From Sambucus nigra (lineage: Eukaryota > Streptophyta > Magnoliopsida > Dipsacales > Adoxaceae), in NCBI GenBank assembly GCA_949130495.1, contig OX422223.1:73592751-73656750 (forward strand): DNA of 64,000 nucleotides. Direction: 5' to 3'. Of the stretch, positions 10,006 through 22,655 are shown piece after piece (the stretch's first letter is position 1; each line of letters begins with the position of its first letter). The notes below the pieces were generated by a model. That model ran no database searches. It was given only the letters and a program-made list of their open reading frames with translations, and was not told the origin of the DNA. A program made the position numbers and the translations under genes.

Positions 10006-11504
10006 ACAAAAATTTCGTCCGCGAAATTTAAAATACACATAGGACCTCAATAACATATAGTCCTAACATCAACTCTTAGGATTACTATACCGATCCTTCC
10101 TGGTTCTCATGTCGAACCATATAGATTTAAAAATCACTAGCTACCCAGGGCGCCCATACAACCTGTATCCGAGTTTCCACTCGTAGAATTATAATCAGGA
10201 TCCATTAGCCTCCAATTGTAACATAACCCTCGACATTATAATCTATAACAACATACTAAATATATATAAGTTCGAAAATTCCCAATGGTTGAACTCTCCT
10301 CAATTCGTGACACTAGCTACCTTCGTGCGGGGGAGGCCTCGCAAGCAAAATCCAAACAAGGAACCCTCCCAATACACTACTATGTAGCTAGGTCGGGAAT
10401 TGAGATTAGTTGAACCAGGGCTAAAGTTTTATAAAAAGATTTTCATATTTTTGATGCTGCCCGAGGGCCTATACAACAATATGATATAATTTATATTACG
10501 CGTCTTTCGACACGCCAAACAAATACCTTATGTTTAGAACATAAGGCCTCAACAAATGCAATACTTCTAACCATTTCCTAGTTCTCAAAACTAGCACAAC
10601 TAGGAGAGAAATTATCCGCTCAATAAAATATACCAAACTAGAACCTCTCAAGTATATAAAACAAATTTCCCCTACAGCACACCAACACCTTTCCATAAAC
10701 TAAGTTCTCCCCTCAATGAACTAACAACCTTAACAAGTTACATTCCCAAAATCAATAGAGCCACTCTCTACTAGCTCCTTATAGGACGTTGTACTATCCA
10801 GAAGATATCGCATAAAGACCACACTTGCCCACTCATTCTCAAGGCCTAATTCTCCTTAAAGAATTTTCTTCCTCATAAATCCTTCCTAACCACATTGAAG
10901 GACCATGCTATTGCGACTATCGAAAACTCCCTCAGTCCTACACAACGAAACTGAGTCTCCAAATGGATTCTCCCTCATCCTAGAAGGCGATACTCCCGAT
11001 ATTGGGACAACTCCACACACCTCACATCAGGGAAAAGTCACCAACACCAGGCTTTCTAACAAAGGTTAACGAGTTTCTCAACCTAAACCTCCCAAGTACT
11101 ACACTAACCTATCCTCAGACTTTCCTTACTAAGCCCAAGATTCGCCATTCGAGTAAATTTTCCTTTCTTACTCAACTTCCGAAAAATCACCTCAAACCAC
11201 TGCTAGAAATCTCCTCAATATCTCCTCCAGAATCGGGGAAAACAAATACCCCCGATTTAAGCATACCCAAAATATGCTATGGGTATTGTACTTATAATCC
11301 TATCCTTTCCTAGACGAAAAAATCTAGGCGACGTCTGAAACGAAACAAGAGCAACCGTTCTCAGAACGTCAATCAAGTGAATATACTTAATAGAAGAAAA
11401 CAACGCAGTGAACACAACAGTCCTAATTGTAGGGCTTTATGTCAAGAACGTTAACGGAAGAATCCAGAAAACTCGCACAGATCCTAATGACTCTAGAACC
11501 TCAT
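10006..11504 (-). other. Non-coding internal region of Tekay/Del-like element 1
   Basis: Only 1.5 kb lies between PPT and PBS, where an autonomous Tekay/Del element would have several kilobases of gag-pol. I find no zinc knuckle, protease, RT, RNase H or integrase motif on either strand. One extra copy of the CTCGCAA...AATCCAAACAAGG module is present at about 10320-10385. The element is therefore a non-autonomous derivative. Confidence 0.65.
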
Positions 11505-11516
11505 GCTCTGATACCA
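11505..11516 (-). promoter_or_regulatory. tRNA-iMet primer binding site of element 1
   Basis: The minus strand reads TGGTATCAGAGC, the standard initiator-methionine tRNA complement. It lies two bases after the LTR end (TGTGACACC on the plus strand from 11519). Confidence 0.9.
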
Positions 11517-11518
11517 TC

Positions 11519-14500
11519 TGTGACACCCCGCCTAAAATAAAAATGGGTGGCCATCCCTATACTATATTAAATCAGGAGTTTCAGATGGTCCAGTCTCAAC
11601 ATCAACTGTCGGTACTATATAATATAGGACTAACTACCCGGTATCATATAGGCGAGATGTTAAAATTAAATAAAATGCAACAGATAACCAATTAACACTA
11701 CTAATAAAAGATAGAAAGATGCATGAAAGAACTAGATAAATAAAATGTTAGAATAAAAAAATGAAAGAAATAACTACCACAGAATATACAAAAAAAAGTA
11801 GACCCGAATAAGCTGTCGGGTCACAGCAAATACAATAACTGGAATGGAATAAATATAAACATCTATAATTATCCCTTGGGCACAAACCCGATATACAACA
11901 TGAATCCTACCAAGAATTTTGAAAGTAGGAGGCGACTACCAGATACATCCCGCAACAGTTCGCACCTGTCACGGCTCCCAAGACTCTGGAGAGAAAGTCA
12001 TCCGGCATCCATGCGGTAGGACACCTGTAATAATATATATATATATACAGGCAGGAGAGAAAAGTAAACGGGTCAGAGACCGAGTTGTGAAAATATTTAG
12101 CAAGTGTGTTAACCGTGCATAATAAATATCGGTGCACTTATTTTATAATTAAAATGGGATCGCACTCTCGTGGATCCCCAACTTACCTCTCATCTAAAGG
12201 CGCGAACCTATTCGCGTCCTCAATTTTTGTTAGTTAAATTACCCCCATTTATTAGGACAACCTAACTTATCATAGGCCTAGCCTATACCCACGAGATCTA
12301 CCTTCCTATCATACCCCAAGAATCAACTCCTTTTTATCCACAGTTAAGTAATTATTTTCAATCATTAGTGCCTTATTAGGCTTAGTGGATTCCGGTTTAT
12401 ACTTTAACCAATTATGAATTTAATAAGTTACCCACTATGCATTTGGGTTGAAACATATGATTTAATTTCAAATTAATAAGCATGCAAAATTTATAATTGA
12501 CACAACTTCCTTCGAATTTCAACGCTGCTCTGCGTTTCGTGCGTGGGGTGTCTCGCAAAGCAAAATCCAAACAATGAAACACCCCGTTACACTACTCCAT
12601 GTCAACGTCGATCCTGGAGATCCATTATGCCACACATAAATATGACAGAACTTCTCTCTACTCTCAACAATGTACTACATTTCGTGCGTGGGGTGTCTCG
12701 CAAAGCGAAATCCAAACAAGGAACTTCCCCGTTACACTACTCTTTGACAATGTCGATCATAGAGATCCATAATGCCGTACATACCATAACTGGAAGAACT
12801 TTTCTCTAATTTCAACACTGCACTGTGTTTCATGCGTGGGGTGTCTCGCAAAGCGAAATCCAAACAAGGAACCACCCCGTTACACTACTCATTGACAATG
12901 TCGATCCTAGAGATACATAATGCCATATATACAATATAATACTACCACTATTACCAAAACTCCAATAATATCCTTGGGATGATGTAACCGAAATATTCCT
13001 TAAATGCGATACATCAACCCCCATCAATCTAGTACACCATAATCATCCAAGATGTACTCCACAAAGATTCAATATCCTTTCATTTATAGAATATATAAAT
13101 ATATATATATAGGTATTTTATGCTCACCATATATATACATATACCAATCATCCATACCCATGACCAAGTGTACGTATCATATCTGATGTACAATGGACAT
13201 GCACATAATCCACCTGGCTATATATATCGCCGATAAAACTGCATCAATGCTATCATCTTACCAAATGCCCCACTCACGTAGCAACTGGGGACCACCTGCT
13301 GGGGATCAACAACACCCACCTCGTGATAACTCATACACACGACGTCCCGGGAAGCGGTCATAGCTCCACTGGCAATGAGACAAAACATACCCACCACGTC
13401 TCATCCCAAAAATATATCTATCGTATAATAACACACCGGACGACTATGACCTCGGGAATATCCACACCCTGCTCTATATGCCAGGATGCTCACCCTCTGC
13501 GCGAAAACTTCCCAATGACAGCATGAGCGGGGTATGCTTAACCACATAAGTATATATATCGCTCACATGCTCAATATACATACATCCATATGATCCCATC
13601 ATATGATCAAATAATAAACCATCATATACGTTTAAATATCCATACCATGTATGTCCACAACATAAATATATACACATATTCACATATCCATATATCTATA
13701 TATAAAAACTAGTTCTCGGTCATATGTATAACATATACAAACCCGACTATAAGTATACATAAATCCTCAATATACAAGCCGTCACCACAACCTCATATCA
13801 TTTACCTTGATATATGAATACAATCCCTCACTTGAAACATATTCAATCATTTTTCCTATGATGAATAGTCTCCCAAAACCATATGTATATATCTATACAT
13901 ATATATTCAACATTAGGGTTATCACCCAATAGTTTCTGTAGGAATCCATCACTACACAATTCATCCATATTTAAAAGTACATATTTTCCTTTAGTACTAT
14001 TTAACCATAGGAACATCAATGACTTAATAGTCTAATAACCTCAAATTATTCCAACCTCGTTTCAAGTATTGAAATCTCAATGGTCATATCCCCACAATTT
14101 CGTGTAAACTATCCTAACTAGAATTTATGCTACCACTTATTCTAGTCGATGGTACGATCCCAAACGTTCCCAATTTCACCTATGGTTCAAATAAATCTCA
14201 GGAACTCTTACTCCTATTGAGTTATCAATTATTACTTAGTCTAAACATTTCTAAGGATATGAAACCCCTCACTCTTTAAGAGTATGCGACCACTCTCTTC
14301 CATTTGGCCCCAAATTGTATCTTAACAATATCCTATCCTTATAAGGATTTGAAATAAAGGTCGGCCTAGAAATTTCGCAACATACATGGATATTTCTTAT
14401 CCAATTCTTCCATGAAGTCCCCACTATCATATACTAAGTGAGAGACCCCCTATAAGTCACCAAAAGATATATCTTACTTCATAAGAGAAATCCCCAAATC

Positions 14501-15485
14501 AATAAACCCAACCAAAAAGGGTTTGAATTCACTAAAGAGAAAATTTCTCAAAATGCTCTGTTTTCGAATCGATTCGGCCTCTCCGAATCGATTCGGCCCA
14601 ACAGAGAATCGATTCGGCCCATCCGAATCGATTTGGTCCAAGGGACCCAGGATTCTGCAACCCTCTGAATCGATTCGCTAGGGGAAAATCGATTCGGTCC
14701 TTAAGACCTGAGACTTCGGCAATCTGGCGAATCGATTCGGTCAGTTTAGAAAGCCACGAAAATGGATATTTTTCTATAACCCAAAATTCCCCAAAATTCA
14801 ATTTATGCTACTTCCAATCCTTAATCTTCAATTCCAACATAATTTCTAACATCAAAACACATCCTAAATTTAACCTCATCAATTTATATCCCTTAAACCC
14901 AATCAAAACCTTCAATTTCAAGATTTGAACCAAAATTTAGGTTTTGATGTTTATACCCAAAAATACATTTCTATAACCGACAATTTATGAAATGAAATGC
15001 ACAAATAGCTATTGAGCAAGATTAAAGACTTGCCTCAGATTTGTAGAGGTTGGATCGTCCTCGATGTCGCGATTTGGCCAGAAATCCCCAAGCTTTTCTC
15101 CCTCTCTCCTTTTCTTTCTTATTCTTTCTCTTTTCTTTCTTTTTCTCTCTTTTCTCAAAAGAGAAGGCTTCATCCGTAAGCCTTAAATCCTTTAAAACAA
15201 TAAACCCAATTTTAAATGTTAATACACACATTAAATGACTCGTTTACTCCAATTCGAGTCAACTGACTTAAAATATTCTGGAGCCGAAATAAAACTCAAT
15301 GACAGTCATTTTGACTATCTCGACCCTTCCGGGATCAATGGTACCCTCAAAATCCTCATCCGGAATAATTTACAACATCCTATATTTTTGGACTTAAATT
15401 CCCAAATTTAAAATTCTCTGATTTAAATTAAATTTTATTTTCCCAAAATTTAATTTCTCAGTCTCAAAAATCGTGGGGTGTTATA
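11519..15485 (-). repeat. 5' LTR (3967 bp) of Tekay/Del-like element 1
   Basis: The minus-strand 3' end GGTGTCACA at 11519 abuts the PBS. The other end at 15485 reads TATAACACCCC where the left LTR has TGTAACACCCC, so one terminal base has mutated. It contains the U5 block shared with the second Tekay-like LTR (GGGTCAGAGnCCGA..., near 12070; compare 21665), three tandem modules (12530-12940), the 7-bp stem ATGAGAC/GTCTCAT (13375-13404) and palindromic cluster C2. Confidence 0.75.
14565..14739 (-). repeat. Palindromic word cluster C2
   Basis: Seven copies of CGAATCGATTCG or variants start at 14565, 14584, 14605, 14624, 14666, 14685 and 14728, with spacings of 19, 21, 19, 42, 19 and 43 bp. Compared with C1, three sites have lost the first base of the palindrome (AGAATC, TGAATC and AAAATC starts) and one site is missing. 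Confidence 0.9.
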
Positions 15486-17047
15486 ATACTAAATGGTGAA
15501 AACAAGAATAAGAAGTAAAACAAATTACACAAAAGAAAATTTGGAAACTTATCCCATCCAAAGGGTTTTACATGGCATAATAAAATACTTATGAAATAAG
15601 ATAACAACATCAAGACACAGTTTTGATAAGTAAAAGATATAAAAAATATTATCACACTTACCAAAGTTTGAATACTTTGTTCAATGTTCATTATCAAAGA
15701 AAGATTATCCATAAATGGATAATAACATGATGAGGGTTTTAACTAAGAACATAATATCATATCTCGATTGTACAAAACAAAAATAAAAATGAACATTATT
15801 GAGTGAAATGCCAAAGCTCAAATTCAATTAAGGTAATTAATCATAAAAAAAGAATGTAAAGCTTCGATTTAAGTGAAATATCCAACACCATCTTTAGGAT
15901 AATTTTTAACTGCCACTCTGCCCCCACCCCACACCCTCAATTAGCTATTTTATTTAAATCCTTTTATCTCATACCTTTGATGTTACCCCATTTCAGATAG
16001 ATGTTAAATCTTTGAGGCATTGTTATGTTCAAGTTGTTTTCCATGTGGCGTCTTTCACCCATTAATTATTAAGATGGGATACTATTTCTAATTTTTAAAA
16101 GGTAGCATCATCCAAACAAAGTTGTAGCCCTAACCACATCTTCACTCGTGATTCTTTTAATATAAAACATAGATTTTTTTTAATTTTCTCTAAATCATGA
16201 ATAGATAAAAATCCTCACACACACATATAGGAGTTAGACACTCTTTCACAGGTTTTTTGAAGTTTTGAATGCTTTATAGAAGATCTACAATCTATGGCAT
16301 TCCTCATAAAATGGCATCAACTCAGTGTGTAGTGCAATGTAAAGTGCAATAAGATATGATAATATATTCTCAAAGTATGGATTTTTTTCAAAGTTTATAA
16401 GACTTAAAAGAAAATCGAATTTGTCTCATGAAGCACATATCATATTCCTAAACTAATGGAAAATTGATCAAATAAGACATTTTGATATACGAATACATGT
16501 AATGGAGTATATCATCTATAAGAAAAAATGTGATTGTACCAAAAATCTTTTTGAATTTTTCATTAGAAGATACGTAGAATAAAAAAACAAGCATGATATA
16601 AGATCAAAAGATATATATGAAGCACATAATCCTAAACATGTTCCAATAAGCTCAAATTACCTTGGAAATAGTCAACGAGGTTCTACGATAATCAATCTAT
16701 AGAAATACAAGGGTATGGTAAAGATAGAATGTCAAGCCTAAGTGAAAAAGTAGGAAAAATCCAAGGATAATTAGCACAAGCAAGGACTATACATCCAAGG
16801 TAAGATTTAAAATAATTTTAATTTTCATAAGAATATAACATGCATGAACCAACAAAAGATTAACTAGATGAGGAAATATTAAATATACTTTTGGGAAACC
16901 AAAGCAAAGTACTTTCATAAACATAATGTTTTTGAATTATTAAAGTTATGAACCAAATACAAATCAAGAGATAAATAATTCACATGTCAGTTATCAATGA
17001 TTATATACACCAAATATAAAATCACATATGAATAAAAAATACAAAGC
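15486..17047. other. AT-rich interval without recognisable features
   Basis: It starts directly outside the LTR end of element 1. I see no coding motif, terminal repeat or RNA gene. It may be the non-coding 3' part of the decayed copia element whose gag lies just to the right. Confidence 0.4.
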
Positions 17048-18253
17048 CTAGAAAAATATATATGAAATGACATGATAACAAAGGTCATCACCAAAACCAA
17101 AACTACCTCCAGCATTTATAGGTGGAGGGACCAATTTTGGAATCTTCTTATTCTTACTTCTAATTTCTTCTAAAATGTCTTTCCTAATCCATACATGATC
17201 AACACAAGGGGCTTTGATATTAGGTGGAACCTGAGGTGAAAGTTTCTTCATTTTGCCTCTTTTTCTAAGTTTTTTTGCTCAAAAATATTTTGATTCTTAT
17301 TAAACCACATTGTCTTTTCTAAGGCTTTAGGTGCAACTTTTCTAGAATCCAAAGCCTTTTGTCCATTGTTTTTCCTCACAAAAAATCTTACCACTCTTAC
17401 CATAATGCAAAGGTAAGGTTGATTTGAGTAAAAATAAAAATCTCTCAAATGACCAATTTTATGAGAATGATGACATTTAAAGCATTTTAGTCTAGTCATT
17501 CAATTTTTTGGTTTAGAAATAACCTTTTCAAAATATTGAACATTATTCAACTCATAACAAAAATCTCTAAAGTAAAGTTTCTTATGATAATTAAAATAAA
17601 TAAAGTCCTTTTCTGGTCTTTTATGATTAAGCATGTGATTTTTGTTATCACAAATAGGAGGAACATTATTCTTCCCTTTCAAATGATTGATAATGCGCCT
17701 CCCTTTATTTTGATAATTTTTGGGAACATTTTCAATAGGTGTCATCTCATTTGATGATGCAGGTTTGATAAAAATTATCTATCCTCTAGGAATGTCTAAT
17801 TTTCTAGAATCTAAGTTATTTTAAGATGTTCAATATTTTTAAAAGTTTGACATTGGATTCTTAACAAATTTAATATTCCCTTTATCAAATTGCCTAATGA
17901 GATAATCAAATCATCTCTTTCGTTTATTAAAGTGGATAAACATCTATCCTCTTCCTTAGGAACCTCATTTTGGTCTTTTAACTCATCAAGAAAAAATAGG
18001 AGGTCACTAAATTCAATATCGACGGCTTTGATTTTAGAAAATAGTGCATGACCATGGTTTTTGAAACTCGAAAAAAAAATTCTTCTTTTACAACAAGATG
18101 CTCATTGGAAATTTTGGTTTTCTCATTTTTAAGGGTTTTGATATTTTCTAATAATATATCCATTTCAATGGAAAACGGGGAAGATGTATGATCTCCACTC
18201 TTCTTTACGATATTTCCTTCGTTAAATCTTTTTAGATTAGAAGATAGGATCAC
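17048..18253 (-). pseudogene. Decayed Ty1/copia-type gag (nucleocapsid half)
   Basis: Read from right to left, four short frames follow one another: a Lys/Glu-rich segment (18253-17978), a segment with a damaged zinc knuckle ending HKKLYFRDFCYEL (17745-17500), a second damaged knuckle CFKCHHSHKIGHLRDF (17499-17248), and a segment with VDHVWIRKDI (17251-17048). This order (spacer, CCHC-like motifs, WxRKD motif) resembles the nucleocapsid half of gag in SIRE/Maximus-like copia elements. The frames are separated by stops and shifts, and one cysteine or histidine is missing in each knuckle. It is not close to the intact gag at 27000-29258. The N-terminal half was not found. Confidence 0.5.
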
Positions 18254-18330
18254 ATTAGTTTGTAAAAATCTTTTAGATTCTATATAAATCTTGTTGTAAG
18301 AAGTTTGAACATCATATTATTTACTATCAC

Positions 18331-21068
18331 TGTCACTATCACTATCATCATTTCACCATGACATGTATTTCTCTTAAATTAATCCTCTCGCACTCGGTGT
18401 GCTGATATAGTAGGAGTGTACTCAACCACCCCACTAGTCATAATTTAATCACTCTTTCAATGGCATCCTTGCTCTATTCAGAATGATACTAAGACTAGGA
18501 GACTCTACTAGCCTTAAGTCATAATGGAATTATCATCTCTCAATTTTATTCTTTTATAGGTATAATAATCAACGTACAAAACTTATGTACTTTCGACCAA
18601 ACTTCTCTCCAACTCCCGACGTTCGCTAGTTTCATCCGTGGGATATCTCGCAAAGAGAAATCCAAACAAGAAACTCCCCGATACACTACTATCTAACCTA
18701 GCCGGTTGCCGAGGTCCGTAAGTCCCTCAATCCATACTATGTACCTCTCTACAATCTCTGTATGTTGACATAAGAGTTTGCTCGTCCACTCTCATGTCCC
18801 TAAACATAAAATGAAGCATGGCGATCTCACTATCCCAAGTACTCGGCGCTACATATATCTAACGAGCAATAACACGCTGTTCGACAAAGAACACAATGTA
18901 TACTAAGTCTTATCAATCAAATAAATTTCCTACGCACCTAAATCGCATATAACTATACAACATACCCGTTGAAGTCTATAATACGATGAAATTTCTCATA
19001 TATACATATATATGGGCCCAACCCTATTTCAAGTGGCGCCGTACAAAATCAAGATTTCTCCTCTCGGAGTATCCGGCACGACAGTCATATCACTCAATTT
19101 ACTAAATTTTAATAATACGGTAATTAATCACTACACATTACCATAATAAACTCCACTAACGCTGACTCAATGTAGTAGTAAATTATAACAACATAACATA
19201 TTCTTAGGGCCCACCCGGTTTACTCACGGGCAATATCAAAATGCCCTGTTAACAATGAGAAATACGTTTATAACAAGACTGTTAAAACTAACGTTCCCAC
19301 TCAACTCGATCGGCACGCGAGTTTTAGGGTTTCTAATTTACATATAAGTTGTGACACACCCATGTTACTAGAATTAATCCTTTATTCACAAAGAAGAAGC
19401 AAAACCTCACCAGTTTCTCCAAATTACGGGGTCTTAGCACGTGGCTTCCAACACGACTCATGAACATCTGCAATTGTTATACATCTTAGGATTTTATCCT
19501 ATAGTTGTCCTCTCTCATCATGGCCAATTTATTCCATCATGTGGTTTTCACTCCCATTATTGAAAAGTTGACCCAAAATCTCTAGGCCTCAATTATGGCT
19601 TTACTGAACTCCCGTTTACATCCCAGGCCCCGTCGACCCTGACATACTGTATGCTATTCTTAAGGAGGAATCCATTGGTCCAGTCTGAACCCATCACCCT
19701 CAGGTTATAAATTTCCTGGGCCTAATTCCCTTGACCCAAATTCCTTTGCTGGAAGTCTCCCTCCTCTAGTTGTTATGCCTAACTGGCATGGTTTACCATT
19801 TCCAATCTCATTAGTCTCACTTCTGAATTATGGACACATTCAACACTTGTAGTCCTACTTTCTTCTCATAGGGAAACTTCACAAAACATTTCCCCGTCAC
19901 TAGTCCCACTAACCATTTTGAAATTTCCTTCTCTCGGACCGAGTAGTCTTAACTCATTGGTACGCTGGCCTTTCGAAACTATAGGTGGCCACCCCGACCT
20001 TGGTTGACTTCATCGTCACCATGTAGGAGGTTAATCACTCTAAATTATCTAACTGAGTTCCCTATTGGGTATACTCTCCTATGGTGTTTCACTAACACTG
20101 TTAAGTTCAGTTTTGCCTTTCGGCCAGATTTTTTAAGCCTCCTAGCTCACTTCTTCTGGAAAGACTGCAATAACTAGTAACCAAATAACCTTGACAACAT
20201 CAACATTAGTCATCCTAGCTGTATTTATAATCCATGTTGTATTCTACTCACGGGTCCTTTATCAATTATAGGCCCTTTGGATAATTTATGCCCCTCTGTC
20301 AGGTACGAAGTTCATTATGCAATTCAACCTTTCTCTCACAATCGGTCTCTAGCTTACTCATTATGCTAAGTTTTAAAATTTTCACTTGCATCTCTATTAC
20401 AACATCGAATGGAAGACCTCATGGTCAACTCATACCTAAATTTCTCTTTAAATTTCAAACACACTTTCTACACGTGGTGATTGATTCTAATCACTTTATG
20501 TCTCTCTTAAGAGCTACCAATTTAATTCTAAATTTAATTCTGACTGTCGTTACACTTCACTCTACACAATTTCCATCGGATTTTCTAATTCTGTTGGCCT
20601 TTTACACTTTCTCTCTTTCTTCTTCACATCTTCACTGACGGTTTTCAAAAGAGTCCCTATGATTTCTCTCTTGTCGACTATGCAATGTGGTCCTGATTTC
20701 ACTCCACCATTATGTACGATTGTGCCCTGGGAATCTACTATTCTTGAGTGATGATCTCATTATCATTTTCTTAAGTAGTACTCATGGTGGAATTTGTCAC
20801 GATCACCATTTTCAGATTACTTTATGTCTTCTCTCAAGTTTCTTCTCCTGCAGTCCTTCTTAGGGCCTTCGTTGGTCGTCCTAAAATGTTCGGTGTTCAA
20901 ATCACACAAATTTCGTATAATGAGTCACATCCATTATAATTCGCAGTCGGAGAACGTAAGTCGCATACGTAAGGAGACACAACAATCCTATCATAAGGTT
21001 GTACATCAAAGAACGCTACGATGAAACTTAATAAGACGCAAAGATCCTAAAAGACTCTAGAACCTGAT
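18331..21068 (-). other. Non-coding internal tail of Tekay/Del-like element 2 (left limit uncertain)
   Basis: The right end is fixed by the PBS at 21069-21080. A single copy of the conserved module (ATATCTCGCAAAGAGAAATCC, about 18640-18700) marks it as the counterpart of 10006-11504. No pol motif is seen. I could not find its PPT or 3' LTR, so the left part is probably deleted. The junction with the copia remnant lies somewhere around 18330-18550. Confidence 0.45.
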
Positions 21069-21080
21069 GCTCTGACACCA
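21069..21080 (-). promoter_or_regulatory. tRNA-iMet primer binding site of element 2, one base changed
   Basis: The minus strand reads TGGTGTCAGAGC, one base away from TGGTATCAGAGC. It is two bases from the LTR end TGTGACACCCC at 21083, the same spacing as in element 1. Confidence 0.85.
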
Positions 21081-21988
21081 CCTGTGACACCCCTCCCAAT
21101 TAAATATAGGGTCATCAGTCCTTTACCAAATTTAAAAATAATGTTTAGTTGGTTCACTCTTAACATCACTGTCGAAAAATTATAAGCATATTAATCACCT
21201 AATATAGAATTAAGCTAGGCGTTAAAACATTTTCCTTTTTACATATAACCAAATAAAACCATTTCTCAATTTAACTATTAAAAATATAAGCCATTCATCA
21301 TACACATGAATATACTAAATACTAAACATGAATCAAACACTAGAATAAAAATAAGACTGGGTAAAACCTCCCAGTTCAAAACTCCAATTCACGTACTCAT
21401 AGTAAAATTCCATCCAACTAAAAGAACGGTAAAGTAAACTGAATAATAACTCTGATAAAAATTAGGAATGGGCGACACATGCCCCAACTAAGATGTCTAG
21501 ATAACTGAATGGAAATGATGGATGCATCTAATGCAAGGACCTATAGCTTCCACAACCGTTGCAGCACGTAAAATAATCCAAATCTGTAGTTCTAGTATCC
21601 CTGTGGCTGAGCACCTGATATAATACATATATATAACAAAAGAGAGAAGAGTTGCAAGAAATGGGTCAGAGCCCGATGTTTTAAGAATACTTAGCAAGTA
21701 TTTAAAACTGCAATGAAGCAAGTGTTATGTGCATGTTAGATATCGCACTCTCACATGAGATTCTCACCTCTCTTCTATTGTGCACGCCTAACGTACATCT
21801 GACCCACACTAGCTATGCTATTAGACCTAACTAGTTCGAAATCATAATATCAACATCTACATTCTGCAGTAGTATACCCGTATCGCCCATACAATACGTT
21901 AAAGAAATAGTTTATCTCACATAACTAAGTTCCATTATTCACCGTTCGAATGGTTAAGACCCATTAGCGCCCCTAACCATAATAATCC

Positions 21989-22253
21989 TGCACTCACGGG
22001 TTAACACCCATTAGTGCACTTAACAAAAATATTCTTGTACCCACGGGTAATCACCCATTAGTACACTTAACAATAATAATTTTGTACCCCCGAGTTATCA
22101 CCCATTAGTACACCTAACGATAATATTCTTGTACCCCCGAGTTATCACCCATTAGTACACTTAATAATAGAATTCCTGCACCCCCGAGATACCACTCATT
22201 AGTGCGCCTAGCAATAAGATTCTTGCACCCCTGGGTTATCACCCATTAGTGCA
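21989..22253 (-). repeat. Six-unit array of 30-nt two-tier hairpins, exact 47-bp period
   Basis: Left arms TGCAC or TGTAC start at 21989, 22036, 22083, 22130, 22177 and 22224, exactly 47 bp apart. Right arms end 30 nt later and match: TGCAC goes with GTGCA, TGTAC with GTACA (one exception, GTGCG in unit 5). An inner stem GGGT/ACCC is present in units 1, 2 and 6; unit 5 has GAG with CTC, and units 3 and 4 have GAGT with ACCC (one mismatch). The array lies between the putative TATA box and the PBS, so it should be in the transcribed R/U5. Confidence 0.9.
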
Positions 22254-22567
22254 CTTAACAATAATATTACATAATAAGCATACACACATCGTATTAAAAT
22301 TCATAGGTATTTTCCCAACCTCATTACATACTTCTTATACGTATTTTATTCTCATCACTACATATAGTATAAATATTTAGATCACTATCTCTCTCGAAAT
22401 CTCCAAGGTACATTCTCTATACTAAATTCATTAAAGTATTAATTCTCACTTACTTTCTCAAAATTATGTCCTATATAAATTTACTATCTGGTAGTTTCTC
22501 TCACTCCAATAAACTTAAAATTCCAAAACTGGGTCCTAAGAAAAAAAATACCCAGAAATTTACCACT

Positions 22568-22655
22568 TCGCTCGAACCAGATGGCAATGTCATTTGAACG
22601 ACTGCTACGTGTCGCTCGAGCGACTTCACGCAAGATGCATATCTCTCTTGAACGA
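22568..22655 (-). repeat. Palindromic word cluster E (TCGCTCGAGCGA-type)
   Basis: Four related 12-mers start at 22568 (TCGCTCGAACCA), 22590 (TCATTTGAACGA), 22612 (TCGCTCGAGCGA, perfect palindrome) and 22644 (TCTCTTGAACGA), spaced 22, 22 and 32 bp. A TATA-like sequence on the minus strand lies at 22471-22480, 88 bp away. Confidence 0.6.

Noticed and set aside
11505..11516. tRNA gene
   Set aside because: Only 12-13 bases complementary to tRNA-iMet are present; these are primer sites, not tRNA genes. The same holds for 21069, 29320 and 62452.
21989..22253. CRISPR array
   Set aside because: The units repeat almost completely with no variable spacers, and the context is a plant LTR.
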